Shown here: positions 8,613 to 17,270 of the stretch, piece after piece
Layout: every line of letters begins with the position of its first letter
Position numbering within the stretch: position 1 is the first letter of the stretch
DNA from: Clostridium sp. UBA4548
GTDB taxonomy: Bacteria; Bacillota; Clostridia; Clostridiales; Clostridiaceae
DNA length: 64,000 nt
Direction of reading: 5' to 3'
Assembly (NCBI RefSeq): GCF_002387895.1
Contig: NZ_DGLI01000001.1
Span: 166,772 to 230,771 of the forward strand
Made by a program: the position numbers and the translations under genes
Notes under the pieces: model-generated
What the model saw: only the letters and a program-made list of their open reading frames with translations
What the model was told of the DNA's origin: nothing
Database searches by the model: none

Positions 8613-9364
8613 TATATATTTCCTCCTAAATCTCCTAATTCATACATCAGAAGGCTTAGTGCAGTGAATCCTGCTGTTTCTGTTCTTAGTATTCTTGGCC
8701 CTAAGGTTACTATATAAGCTCCTAGGTCCTTAAAACTTTGGATTTCACTTTCCTCAAAGCCTCCCTCAGGTCCTACTATTATAGCTACATCTTTAATTTT
8801 CTTATTCCTAACTTCATTAACTACGTATCTTATTCCTTGCCCCTGTGCGTTCTCGTAAGGAACTATAATTAAATCATATTCCTTTAAATCTTGAAGTAAC
8901 TCCTCAAACTCAATAGGTGTGTTGATAATTGGAATCAAGCTCCTTTTGCTTTGTTTGCAGGCTTCTAAAGCTATTCTATTCCACCTATCCACCTTTTTAA
9001 ATTCCGAAAGCTCACTTCTTACAACCACTCTTTCAGTGAATATTGGGGTAATTTTAGAGATTCCAAGCTCAGTACATTTTTGAACAATTAAATCCATCTT
9101 AGCAGATTTTGGCATTCCCTGATAAAGATGTACCTTTAAATTGCTTTCATTGTTAAGTTCAACCTTCTCTAAAAGCTTTACCTTAACTTCTTTTTTATTA
9201 ACGTCCTGAACTTCTCCTAGGTACTCAGTACCTTCTCCATCATTTATGTTAATTTTATCTCCGCTTTCAAGTCTTAGAACCTTGTAAATATGCTTAACGT
9301 CTTCCCCTTCAATGATGCAGTTATCACCATGGATATTTTCCTTTAATATAAAAAACTTATGCAT
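8612..9364 (-). CDS. rsmE: 16S rRNA (uracil-1498-N3)-methyltransferase RsmE
   Basis: This SPOUT-class methyltransferase modifies U1498 in the 30S decoding region. The 250-residue protein has an N-terminal PUA-like part and a C-terminal knot with GPEGGF and LGPRILRTETA, the cofactor-binding loops. The frame is open to TTG 9397, but ATG 9364 with AGGAG upstream gives the normal start MHKFFI. It sits between prmA and mtaB in the conserved dnaJ-prmA-rsmE-mtaB order. Confidence 0.94.
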   Translation of the reverse strand: MHKFFILKENIHGDNCIIEGEDVKHIYKVLRLESGDKININDGEGTEYLGEVQDVNKKEVKVKLLEKVELNNESNLKVHLYQGMPKSAKMDLIVQKCTELGISKITPIFTERVVVRSELSEFKKVDRWNRIALEACKQSKRSLIPIINTPIEFEELLQDLKEYDLIIVPYENAQGQGIRYVVNEVRNKKIKDVAIIVGPEGGFEESEIQSFKDLGAYIVTLGPRILRTETAGFTALSLLMYELGDLGGNI

Positions 9365-9565
9365 AGATGTAATACTCCTATCCTTATAAAGTATCAATTA
9401 TCTCAGAAACTTCTTTCATTGATTATTGTAATTTTAAAGAGTTAAAATTAAAGATTATTATATACTCCTTATTAGGTTAGCTCTCTAAAAACATCTTAAA
9501 TAATAAACATGCCCATTTAAAATAGAGAATTTGGAAATGCGTTTAATTATTCTTCCAAAATGTAA

Positions 9566-10501
9566 TTAAAGTCTAGAAATTATGCAAACCCATTCCCCAT
9601 CTTCCATTACATCCATAACTTCAAAGCCGCACTTCTCTAGCTTTTCAACTACAGCTTTTCTCTTCTCTAAAATAATTCCTGAAGCTATAAAGTATCCACC
9701 TTCTTTTATAAAATCTTTTACTCCTTCAGCTAGGAACATTATTACATCAGCAATGATGTTAGCAATTACAATATCAGCTTTTCCTTCAACTACTTCCATT
9801 AAATCTCCATAAAGAATTTCAATATTGTTTAAGTTGTTAAAGGATATGTTATTCTTTGCAGAATCCACAGCTACTGGATCTAGGTCTACTCCAATTACTT
9901 TCTCTGCTCCAAGTTTTGCTGCAGAAATAGCTAGAATTCCTGATCCTGTTCCTATATCAAATACTGTAGAATTTGGTTTAACATGTTTTTCTAGGGCCTG
10001 TATGCACATTCTTGTAGTTTCATGAGTACCTGTTCCAAAAGCCATACCTGGATCTAATTCTACAATTAGTTCCTCTTCTTTCACATCATAGGTTTCCCAG
10101 ATTGGCTTAACAACAATTTTTTCCCCAACCTTAGTTGGTTTATAATATTTCTTCCAGTTGTTTTCCCATTGCTCCTCATTAACCTTTGTTACTGTAACAA
10201 TACCTTCACCTTTAGCAAATCCAAATTCAGGCAACTTATCTACACTATCCTTTATATACTGAAAATACTCAGGGAAATTCTCATCTTCCTTAAAATACCC
10301 CTTAACTACAGCTCCTTCTTTTATGTTAAGAATAGTTTCATCAAAGTAATCCCAATCACCAGGATTTCTCTTTTTAAATTCTACATCTTCTGAATCTTCT
10401 ATAGAAACCCCTTTTACTCCTGTGTTATAAAAGAATCCCGACACCGCTTCTGTTGCTTCACTACTTGTAACTACAGTTACCTCTACCCAATTTTTATCCA
10501 T
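9566..10501 (-). CDS. prmA: ribosomal protein L11 methyltransferase
   Basis: PrmA trimethylates lysines and the N-terminus of L11. Its 311 residues are normal. The N-terminal alpha/beta domain recognises the substrate; the C-terminal class I methyltransferase domain begins at FDIGTGSGILAISAAK (SAM motif I, about 182-197) and contains NIIADVI. GGAGG sits 7 bases before the ATG. It lies about 500 bases after dnaJ, with strong hairpins between them, so it is probably transcribed partly from its own promoter. Confidence 0.95.
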   Translation of the reverse strand: MDKNWVEVTVVTSSEATEAVSGFFYNTGVKGVSIEDSEDVEFKKRNPGDWDYFDETILNIKEGAVVKGYFKEDENFPEYFQYIKDSVDKLPEFGFAKGEGIVTVTKVNEEQWENNWKKYYKPTKVGEKIVVKPIWETYDVKEEELIVELDPGMAFGTGTHETTRMCIQALEKHVKPNSTVFDIGTGSGILAISAAKLGAEKVIGVDLDPVAVDSAKNNISFNNLNNIEILYGDLMEVVEGKADIVIANIIADVIMFLAEGVKDFIKEGGYFIASGIILEKRKAVVEKLEKCGFEVMDVMEDGEWVCIISRL

Positions 10502-10898
10502 TTATTTGCCTCCATTTATATTAAAGTTTTATTTACAATATATATCTTCCAGTAATGAAAATACATTTTAATAATCATTAGATAATCTTAAAATCTAAAT
10601 TGCAAAGTGTAAACTTAATTTCAGTATCTATATAATATTATTATCCTTTCCAATTAGAAGATTTCTATATAGATAGAACGAAAATTAAGCCTTAACTTGT
10701 AAATTACTCCTACCTTGGTTTTCTTAAGGTTTTTTAAAGGTGAATAAGCTAAAATTTCATCATAGAAACCTATATAGGTAATTAAATTTCCATTAAGTCT
10801 CCTTAAGTTGCACCCTATAATGTAAGTATTTTAGTAACTTTCATTCAAGTTATTATTATAGATTTAATTAATAATTAAATCAACCTATATATAAATAA

Positions 10899-10928
10899 AG
10901 ATAGTGCCTTAAGTTTAAGGCACTATCT
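10899..10928 (-). terminator. intrinsic terminator downstream of dnaJ
   Basis: A near-perfect palindrome, 14 bases per arm (AGATAGTGCCTTAA with its complement), is followed on the minus strand by TTTATTTAT. It is the likely end of the heat-shock operon. Confidence 0.85.
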
Positions 10929-10972
10929 AACTTTAATAATATTTAATATTATTATAACTAACATTATTATTT

Positions 10973-10990
10973 AGGCATTTGAAAATGCCT
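10973..10990 (-). terminator. hairpin close to the dnaJ stop
   Basis: A 7-bp stem AGGCATT/AATGCCT with a 4-base loop lies 22 bases after dnaJ. There is no good T-run, so it may protect the transcript end or act as a weak first terminator. Confidence 0.4.
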
Positions 10991-11011
10991 TAACTTTAAA
11001 CTCAACAAGTT

Positions 11012-12136
11012 TTACTTTTTAAATAAATCCTTAAAAGATTTTTTATGATCTTCGGAACCTTCGAATTGTTCACCACTTGCTTCCATAAACATTCTTAAAG
11101 CTTCTTTTTGTTTATCATTTATTGCTTTAGGAACATCCACTATTACTTTCACATAATGGTCTCCTCTACCGGCAGAATTAACTCTTGGTACACCTTTGCC
11201 TTTTAATCTAAATACAGTTCCTGGCTGAGTTCCTGCTGGAACCTTATAAGTTACATCTCCATCTACAGTTGGAACTTTAATTTCCGTTCCAAGGGTAGCC
11301 TTAGCAAAGCTTACATGTGTTTCCATATGAATATCAAAACCCTGACGTTTAAAGGTCTTGTGTGGAGCCACTCTTATATTTATATATAAATCTCCTGGAG
11401 GTCCACCATTTTCGCCTGCCTCTCCTTGTCCTCTAAGAGGCATTACATTTCCTGTGTCAACTCCTGCTGGAATGTTAATGCTTACTTTTCTTGTTTTTCT
11501 TTCTTTTCCTGTACCACGACAAGTTTGGCATGGACTATCTATAGTTTTACCTTTTCCTCCACACACATCGCAAGTTGTTTGTGTAGCGATAGTACCTAAT
11601 GGAGTACTTCTAGTAACTCTAATTTGTCCAGTTCCACCACATCTTGAACACGTATTTGCTGAGGTTCCTGGTTTTGCTCCAGTACCAGAACAAGTTTCGC
11701 ATTTTTCTCTTCTTGTTACAGATATTTCTCTCTCACAACCAAATACCGCTTCTTCAAAGGTTAAGTTTAGGTTATATTCTAAATCAGCACCTTTTCTTGG
11801 AGCGTTCTTGCTTCTTGAACCTCCACCACCAAATAAATCGCTAAATATATCACCAAAACCTCCAAAACCTCCAAAGCCTCCGCCAAAGTCAAAACCATCG
11901 AAGCCTTGACCATTGAAGTCTGCTGTTCCGTACTGGTCATATCTTTGTCTTTTTTCAGAGTCTGATAGAACTTGATATGCTTCATTTATTTCCTTAAATT
12001 TTTCTTCTGCTTCTTTATTATCTGGATTTCTATCTGGATGGTATTTTAGGGCTGCCTTTTTAAAGGCCCTTTTTATGTCCTCTTCACTAGCATTTTTCTC
12101 TAACCCAAGCACTTCATAGTAATCTTTATTAGCCAT
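11012..12136 (-). CDS. dnaJ: chaperone DnaJ (Hsp40)
   Basis: DnaJ delivers clients to DnaK and stimulates its ATPase. In the 374 residues, the J domain is at 1-70 with His33-Pro34-Asp35, and a Gly/Phe-rich linker follows at about 75-110. Four CxxCxGxG zinc repeats (CETCSGTG, CSRCGGTG, CDVCGGKG, CQTCRGTG) lie at about 145-210, then the C-terminal client-binding domains. GAGG precedes the ATG. It is the last gene of the hrcA operon, 294 bases after dnaK with a hairpin in between. Confidence 0.97.
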   Translation of the reverse strand: MANKDYYEVLGLEKNASEEDIKRAFKKAALKYHPDRNPDNKEAEEKFKEINEAYQVLSDSEKRQRYDQYGTADFNGQGFDGFDFGGGFGGFGGFGDIFSDLFGGGGSRSKNAPRKGADLEYNLNLTFEEAVFGCEREISVTRREKCETCSGTGAKPGTSANTCSRCGGTGQIRVTRSTPLGTIATQTTCDVCGGKGKTIDSPCQTCRGTGKERKTRKVSINIPAGVDTGNVMPLRGQGEAGENGGPPGDLYINIRVAPHKTFKRQGFDIHMETHVSFAKATLGTEIKVPTVDGDVTYKVPAGTQPGTVFRLKGKGVPRVNSAGRGDHYVKVIVDVPKAINDKQKEALRMFMEASGEQFEGSEDHKKSFKDLFKK

Positions 12137-12254
12137 ATTTGTTCCTCACCACCTATTTTTCTCTGTTTTATATGATAAAACATATTAGGTATAAATTCAA
12201 CTGTTTATACCGCACTTTCATGGGTTTGGCAAAAACTGCCTCTATACTCAAATT

Positions 12255-12285
12255 AAACTAGTAAGGGGTTAACCCTTACTAGTTT
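12255..12285 (-). terminator. terminator-like hairpin between dnaK and dnaJ
   Basis: A 13-bp perfect stem (AAACTAGTAAGGG with its complement, loop 5) is followed on the minus strand by TTTAATTTG. It may terminate part of the transcripts and so lower dnaJ relative to dnaK, or stabilise the dnaK 3' end. Confidence 0.7.
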
Positions 12286-12430
12286 AGTTAATTAATGAAT
12301 CACAAGATTTCCTTTTTCAGGTTATAAGTAAGCTTTATTCCTAAAAAATTAAGGTTTCCAGGGACTTTAGCTTTCTTATTTAATGCTGATAAAAACCTCT
12401 TAGGCACGTGCCTTTAAAGTTGTGATTATA

Positions 12431-14281
12431 TTAGTCTACTTTGAAATCAGCATCTACTACATTGTCATCTTGAGGTCCATTGTTTGCAGCGCCTTGTGCT
12501 CCACCCATATTGTTTGGATCGAAGCCTTCTGCTCCACCTTGTGCACCCTCAGCTTGATATATTTTAGAAGATACAGCATAGAACTCTTGAGTTAATTCTT
12601 CAGTAGCCTTTTTAATAGCTTCTAAATCTTCACCATCTTTTATTTTCTTTAAAGCTTCAATTTTATCATTTATCTTAGCTTTATCTTCAGCAGAAACTTT
12701 TTCTCCAAGTTCAGTTAAAGTTTTTTCTGTTTGATAAACAAGTTGGTCTGCATTGTTTTTAGTTTCTATAGATTCTTTTCTCTTCTTATCTTCTTCAGCA
12801 AATCTCTCTGCTTCATTTACAGCTTTTTGGATTTCATCTTCACTTAGGTTAGTTGAAGCAGTAATAGTGATGTTTGCTTCTTTTCCAGTTCCTTTATCTT
12901 TAGCAGAAACTTTTACTATACCGTTAGCATCGATGTCAAAAGTAACTTCGATTTGTGGAATTCCTCTTGGAGCTGGTGCAATTCCTGAAAGAGTGAACCT
13001 TCCAAGAGTTTTATTATCAGCAGCCATTTGTCTTTCCCCTTGAACAACGTTGATTTCAACAGAAGTTTGACCATCTGCTGCAGTTGAGAAGATTTGGCTT
13101 TTCTTAGTTGGTATAGTTGTATTTCTTTCTATTAATGGAGTTGCAATTCCTCCCATAGTTTCAATACCCAATGTTAATGGAGTAACGTCTAATAATAATA
13201 CGTCTTTAACATCTCCAGTTAATACTCCAGCTTGAATTGCTGCTCCTGCTGCAACGCACTCGTCTGGATTAACGCCTTTTGATGGCTCTTTTCCAGTGAA
13301 GTTTTTAACAGCTTCTTGTACTGCTGGAATTCTTGTAGATCCTCCAACTAAAACAACTTTATCAATTTCACCAATTGAGTAACCAGCATCTTGTAATGCC
13401 TTTCTCATTGGCTCTATTGTTCTTTGTACTAAATCATGAGTTAACTCATTAAATTTAGCTCTAGTTAAGTTTAAATCGATGTGTTTTGGACCAGTTGCAT
13501 CAGCAGTGATGAATGGTAAGTTAATGTTTGTTTGCATTGAAGATGATAATTCAATCTTAGCTTTTTCAGCAGCTTCTTTTAATCTTTGAAGTGCCATTTT
13601 ATCATTTCTTAAATCTATACCATTTTCTGCTTTGAAAGTATCAGCAATATAGTCCATTACCTTTTGGTCAAAGTCATCTCCACCAAGTTTTGTATCTCCA
13701 TTCGTAGATTTAACCTCGAATACTCCATCACCAAGTTCTAGGATAGATACGTCAAAAGTACCTCCACCTAGGTCGTAAACAAATATTTTTTGGTTTGTAT
13801 CCATTTTATCAAGACCATAAGCAAGTGATGCTGCTGTTGGCTCGTTGATTATTCTCTTAACCTCAAGACCAGCTATTCTTCCAGCGTCTTTAGTTGCTTG
13901 TCTTTGGCTATCGTTAAAGTATGCAGGAACTGTGATAACAGCTTCTGTAACTGTTTCTCCAAGGTATGCTTCTGCATCTGCTTTAATTTTTTGAAGTACC
14001 ATTGCTGATATTTCTTGTGGGCCATATTCTTTCCCATCTATATTTACCTTGTGGTTTGTTCCCATGTGTCTTTTTATTGACATTATAGTTTTTTCAGGAT
14101 TTGTAATTGCTTGTCTTTTTGCTACTTGACCCACTAGTCTTTCACCATTTGCTAAGAAAGATACTACTGATGGAGTAGTTCTAGCGCCTTCAGCGTTAGG
14201 TATAATTACTACATCTCCACCTTCCATTACAGCAACACAAGAGTTAGTTGTTCCTAAATCAATTCCTATTACTTTTCCCAT
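12431..14281 (-). CDS. dnaK: chaperone DnaK (Hsp70)
   Basis: This ATP-dependent chaperone has 616 residues, normal for Firmicutes. The N-terminus MGKVIGIDLGTTNSCVAVME is phosphate loop 1. FVYDLGGGTFDVSIL and VVLVGGSTRIPAVQ are the other ATPase signatures. The substrate-binding domain starts near VLLLDVTPLTLGIET. The tail is Gly/Ala/Asn-rich and ends in an acidic DADFKVD. GGAGG precedes the ATG. It works with the adjacent GrpE and DnaJ. Confidence 0.98.
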   Translation of the reverse strand: MGKVIGIDLGTTNSCVAVMEGGDVVIIPNAEGARTTPSVVSFLANGERLVGQVAKRQAITNPEKTIMSIKRHMGTNHKVNIDGKEYGPQEISAMVLQKIKADAEAYLGETVTEAVITVPAYFNDSQRQATKDAGRIAGLEVKRIINEPTAASLAYGLDKMDTNQKIFVYDLGGGTFDVSILELGDGVFEVKSTNGDTKLGGDDFDQKVMDYIADTFKAENGIDLRNDKMALQRLKEAAEKAKIELSSSMQTNINLPFITADATGPKHIDLNLTRAKFNELTHDLVQRTIEPMRKALQDAGYSIGEIDKVVLVGGSTRIPAVQEAVKNFTGKEPSKGVNPDECVAAGAAIQAGVLTGDVKDVLLLDVTPLTLGIETMGGIATPLIERNTTIPTKKSQIFSTAADGQTSVEINVVQGERQMAADNKTLGRFTLSGIAPAPRGIPQIEVTFDIDANGIVKVSAKDKGTGKEANITITASTNLSEDEIQKAVNEAERFAEEDKKRKESIETKNNADQLVYQTEKTLTELGEKVSAEDKAKINDKIEALKKIKDGEDLEAIKKATEELTQEFYAVSSKIYQAEGAQGGAEGFDPNNMGGAQGAANNGPQDDNVVDADFKVD

Positions 14282-14300
14282 ATTAATTTACCTCCTAAAG

Positions 14301-14936
14301 TTAATTTACAACCTTTACCATACTATATCTTAAAACTTTGCTTCCTTTTTTGTATCCCTTTTGGAACACTTCAGCAATTTGGTTTTTACCTAGATTTGCA
14401 TCTTCAGCATGCATTACTGCATTATGAAGATTTGGGTCAAATTCACCACTTGCATCAACTTCTTCTACCCCAAGTTTTTCTAAGGAGTTGTTGAATTGTT
14501 TTACTGTCATTTCTATTCCTTTTTTAAGGTCTTCTGCACTTCCATCTACCACTAAAGCTCTTTCAAGATTATCAAGTACTGGTAGCATATCCTTTAAAAC
14601 ATCTTCACAGGCATCTGTATAAATGTTTTCTTTTTCTTTAATACTTCTTTTTCTGTAGTTGTCATATTCAGCTACAGTTCTAAGTAATCTATCCTTTAAA
14701 GAGTCTAACTCCTCTTGAAGTTTTTTATTTTCTTCTTTTAATGATTTAAATTTAATCAACTCATTATCCTCCTCGGATAGATTTTCAAACTCTAAATCCT
14801 CGTTTACTTCCGCTTCTTCTACCGTTTCAGTAGAATCCTCTTTAAGTTTTTCTGATGCATTTAGAGTTTCTTCAGTAACATTATCCATGTTAACTTCAGA
14901 ACTATTTACATTTTTTTCATCCAAATTATTATTCAA
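14301..14936 (-). CDS. grpE: nucleotide exchange factor GrpE
   Basis: GrpE exchanges ADP for ATP on DnaK. The first 65 residues are acidic and disordered, followed by a long coiled coil (about 65-115, EENKKLQEELDSLKDR) and the beta-domain with VEEVDASGEFDPNLHNAVMH. Length is 211. The start is TTG at 14936, preceded by GGAGG at 8 bases; no better ATG exists upstream. It lies between hrcA and dnaK in the CIRCE operon. Confidence 0.96.
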   Translation of the reverse strand: MNNNLDEKNVNSSEVNMDNVTEETLNASEKLKEDSTETVEEAEVNEDLEFENLSEEDNELIKFKSLKEENKKLQEELDSLKDRLLRTVAEYDNYRKRSIKEKENIYTDACEDVLKDMLPVLDNLERALVVDGSAEDLKKGIEMTVKQFNNSLEKLGVEEVDASGEFDPNLHNAVMHAEDANLGKNQIAEVFQKGYKKGSKVLRYSMVKVVN

Positions 14937-14971
14937 ACCTTATTCCTCCAATCCGGTCTTAATATAATAGG

Positions 14972-16018
14972 TTATGGTGAATTGTCATATATTTTTGATA
15001 TATTATTATTTATAACATTTACTACACTATCAAGAACGGATATTACTTTAGCATAGTGGATTCTAGTAGGTCCAATAACCCCTATAGTTCCTAATGTGTT
15101 TCCATTGTAGCTATAGGTAGCTGTTATAATACTACACTCTTTAGCACATTCTATAAAGTTTTCCTCACCAATCTTTACAGACAACTTACCTTGTATATTA
15201 CCTTGATCTAGTAAGTTTTTAAGGCTTTCCTCGTTATTAACTAATCCTAAAAACTCTTTAGCTTTATCAATATTGTTGTACTCTGGATAATTGAATATAT
15301 TAGTTGAACCTTGGGTATAAACCTGGTCATATTCATTATTCACAAGACTTTCATACAATACTGGAATAATAGCATCAAAAATCTCTTCATATCCACTTAA
15401 TTGTTGTTTAAGATTGAATAAAAAATCAAGAGATATTTGTTGTATTGTAATCCCTGCTAAAGACCTATTAAGAATATTATTAAGAGTTAAAAGCTTATTA
15501 GTATCAATTGTATTGCTTATTTTAATCAAGTTGTGCTTTATAATACCGCTATCTGTAATTATTGTAGATAGTATGTTGCCTTTCTCTAAGCTCATGAGCT
15601 GTATAAGCTTAATGGAGCTTTTTCTAACAGAAGGCGATTTCACTATTGATGTTAGTTTAGTTAATTCTGAAAGGATATTTGTTGCAACTCTAACTATCTT
15701 ATCAACTTCATAAAAAGCAATGTCTACTAAGTAGTTCTTAATGGCTTCTTCTTCCTCAAAGGTAAGATTTGATATTTTCATCAGCCTATCCACATAAAGT
15801 CTATATCCCTTATCTGAGGGCTTTCTTCCAGAAGATGTGTGCAATTGTTCAATAAACCCCATCTCTTCAAGGTCTGCCATTTCATTCCTGATAGTAGCCG
15901 AACTTATGCCTAAGTCGTATTTTTTAGCAATGGTTCTGGATCCCACAGGCTCACCATAATTGATATAATCATTTATTATAGCCTGAAGTATTTTGATCTT
16001 TCTTTCATCCATCTCCAT
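14972..16018 (-). CDS. hrcA: heat-inducible transcription repressor HrcA
   Basis: HrcA is a dimeric repressor that binds CIRCE and needs GroE for activity. The N-terminal winged helix (about 1-75) includes GSRTIAKKYDLGISSATIRN, and the HrcA ligand-like domain follows. Length is 348. GAGG sits 7 bases before the ATG at 16018. A CIRCE element lies 15 bases upstream, so the operon is very probably self-controlled. Confidence 0.97.
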   Translation of the reverse strand: MEMDERKIKILQAIINDYINYGEPVGSRTIAKKYDLGISSATIRNEMADLEEMGFIEQLHTSSGRKPSDKGYRLYVDRLMKISNLTFEEEEAIKNYLVDIAFYEVDKIVRVATNILSELTKLTSIVKSPSVRKSSIKLIQLMSLEKGNILSTIITDSGIIKHNLIKISNTIDTNKLLTLNNILNRSLAGITIQQISLDFLFNLKQQLSGYEEIFDAIIPVLYESLVNNEYDQVYTQGSTNIFNYPEYNNIDKAKEFLGLVNNEESLKNLLDQGNIQGKLSVKIGEENFIECAKECSIITATYSYNGNTLGTIGVIGPTRIHYAKVISVLDSVVNVINNNISKIYDNSP

Positions 16019-16033
16019 ACTTTCACCTCATTA

Positions 16034-16060
16034 TTAGCACTCGTCACTTGCGAGTGCTAA
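16034..16060 (-). promoter_or_regulatory. CIRCE operator (HrcA binding site)
   Basis: This is a perfect CIRCE: TTAGCACTC, 9-base spacer, GAGTGCTAA. It lies between the promoter and the hrcA start, where HrcA binding would block transcription of the whole heat-shock operon. Confidence 0.98.
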
Positions 16061-16073
16061 CTACTATATTTTT

Positions 16074-16102
16074 AATATATTACTAAGGAAATTAATTGTC
16101 AA
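16074..16102 (-). promoter_or_regulatory. sigma-A promoter of the hrcA-grpE-dnaK-dnaJ operon
   Basis: TTGACA (16097-16102), a 17-base spacer and TATATT (16074-16079) on the minus strand lie immediately upstream of CIRCE. Confidence 0.92.
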
Positions 16103-16119
16103 TAGTTTTTAATGTTTTT

Positions 16120-17241
16120 TTACAACAAAAAATCTGACATTACAATATTGGATACTTCAATGCCCCTATGAGTAAGATATATTCTTTGATTTTTACTATT
16201 TAACAATCCTAATTTTACATATTTCTCAATAACATTTCCATAAACACCTTCTATATCTACTCCAAATCTTTCTTTAAACTCTAAAGTGCTTATACCCTGG
16301 GTTTTTCTTAATCCTAAAAACATAAATTCTTCCATGGTTTCTTCTTTTGAGTTTAAATGTTCCTCAATGATGGCATTGTTTTCATTTTCAATTTTACAAG
16401 TATATTTTTCTATATTTTCTTCATTTCTATACCTAATTCCATTTAAATAAGAATGAGCTGCACTACCACAACCTATATAGTTATCTAAACTCCAATAGAT
16501 TAAATTATGTTTGCACTTCTTACCTTTCTTAGCAAAATTTGAAATTTCATATTGAGTGTAGCCATTTTCCTTTAATATACTTACCGTATCTTCATACATT
16601 TGTCTTTCGGTATCTTCCTCTGGAAGTTTCAACTGATTCTTTTGATAAAGATTATAAAAGTAGGTACCTTCTTCAATTATTAGGCTATAAGCAGATATAT
16701 GTTCTGGATTTAAACTTATAATCTGTTCCAGTGTTTCTTTCCACTGTATTAAAGTTTGGCTAGGAATTCCAAACATTATATCCACGTTTATATTTTCAAA
16801 CCCATACCCTCTTAACAAATTAAAAGTATTCTTAAAATCCTCTAAGGTATGTATTCTTCCTAAAGACTTTAAATGCTCTTCTTGCCAAGCCTGAAGTCCT
16901 ACAGATATTCTATTTACCCCCATGTCCTTAAAAAGCTTTAACTTTTCTTCTGTAAAGGTTTTAGGATTTCCTTCTATAGTAAATTCTATGTGCTCCTTCT
17001 TAATTTCATCTATAGCCTCTTTTATAATCCTCCACCCATGTAAAGATAAATAGGTGGGAGTTCCCCCACCTATAAATATAGTTTTTATATTATTTTCTTT
17101 ACACTTTATACGGATTTCTTTAGAGAGAGCTTTAGCATAGGAAATCATATTATCTTCTTTTCCACTAAAGGAAGGAAAATCACAATAATAACATTTCATC
17201 TTACAAAATGGAATATGAATATATAATCCTGCATCTTGCAT
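16120..17241 (-). CDS. hemW: radical SAM heme chaperone HemW
   Basis: This protein is related to coproporphyrinogen III oxidase HemN but belongs to the HemW branch, which binds heme and inserts it into proteins. The radical SAM cluster motif is Cys13-x3-Cys17-x2-Cys20 (CKMKCYYC), followed by IGGGTPTYL, and a HemN C-terminal domain is present. Length is 373. It sits directly downstream of lepA, a conserved pair. Many databases still call it oxygen-independent coproporphyrinogen oxidase; the short N-terminus favours HemW. Confidence 0.92.
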   Translation of the reverse strand: MQDAGLYIHIPFCKMKCYYCDFPSFSGKEDNMISYAKALSKEIRIKCKENNIKTIFIGGGTPTYLSLHGWRIIKEAIDEIKKEHIEFTIEGNPKTFTEEKLKLFKDMGVNRISVGLQAWQEEHLKSLGRIHTLEDFKNTFNLLRGYGFENINVDIMFGIPSQTLIQWKETLEQIISLNPEHISAYSLIIEEGTYFYNLYQKNQLKLPEEDTERQMYEDTVSILKENGYTQYEISNFAKKGKKCKHNLIYWSLDNYIGCGSAAHSYLNGIRYRNEENIEKYTCKIENENNAIIEEHLNSKEETMEEFMFLGLRKTQGISTLEFKERFGVDIEGVYGNVIEKYVKLGLLNSKNQRIYLTHRGIEVSNIVMSDFLL

Positions 17242-17270
17242 TGTTTCTCTTCTCCATCCATCATATTTTA

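Larger units (their letters stand above)
10502..11011. other. intergenic region between dnaJ and prmA
   Basis: No coding sequence was recognised. The dnaJ-proximal 120 bases contain two hairpins, listed separately. The rest is AT-rich, and I could not choose a prmA promoter with confidence. The stretch at 10705-10735 (TACCTTGG followed by TTAAGGTTTT) weakly resembles 915-945 in the dgkA-cdd gap. Confidence 0.4.

Noticed and set aside
11358..11909. Plus-strand open frame antisense to dnaJ
   Set aside because: Pro-rich product comes from the complement of the Gly-rich dnaJ linker; no start signal or family resemblance.
16120..17241. hemN (coproporphyrinogen III oxidase) label for the radical SAM gene after lepA
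   Set aside because: The short N-terminus and lepA context fit the heme chaperone HemW better than true HemN.
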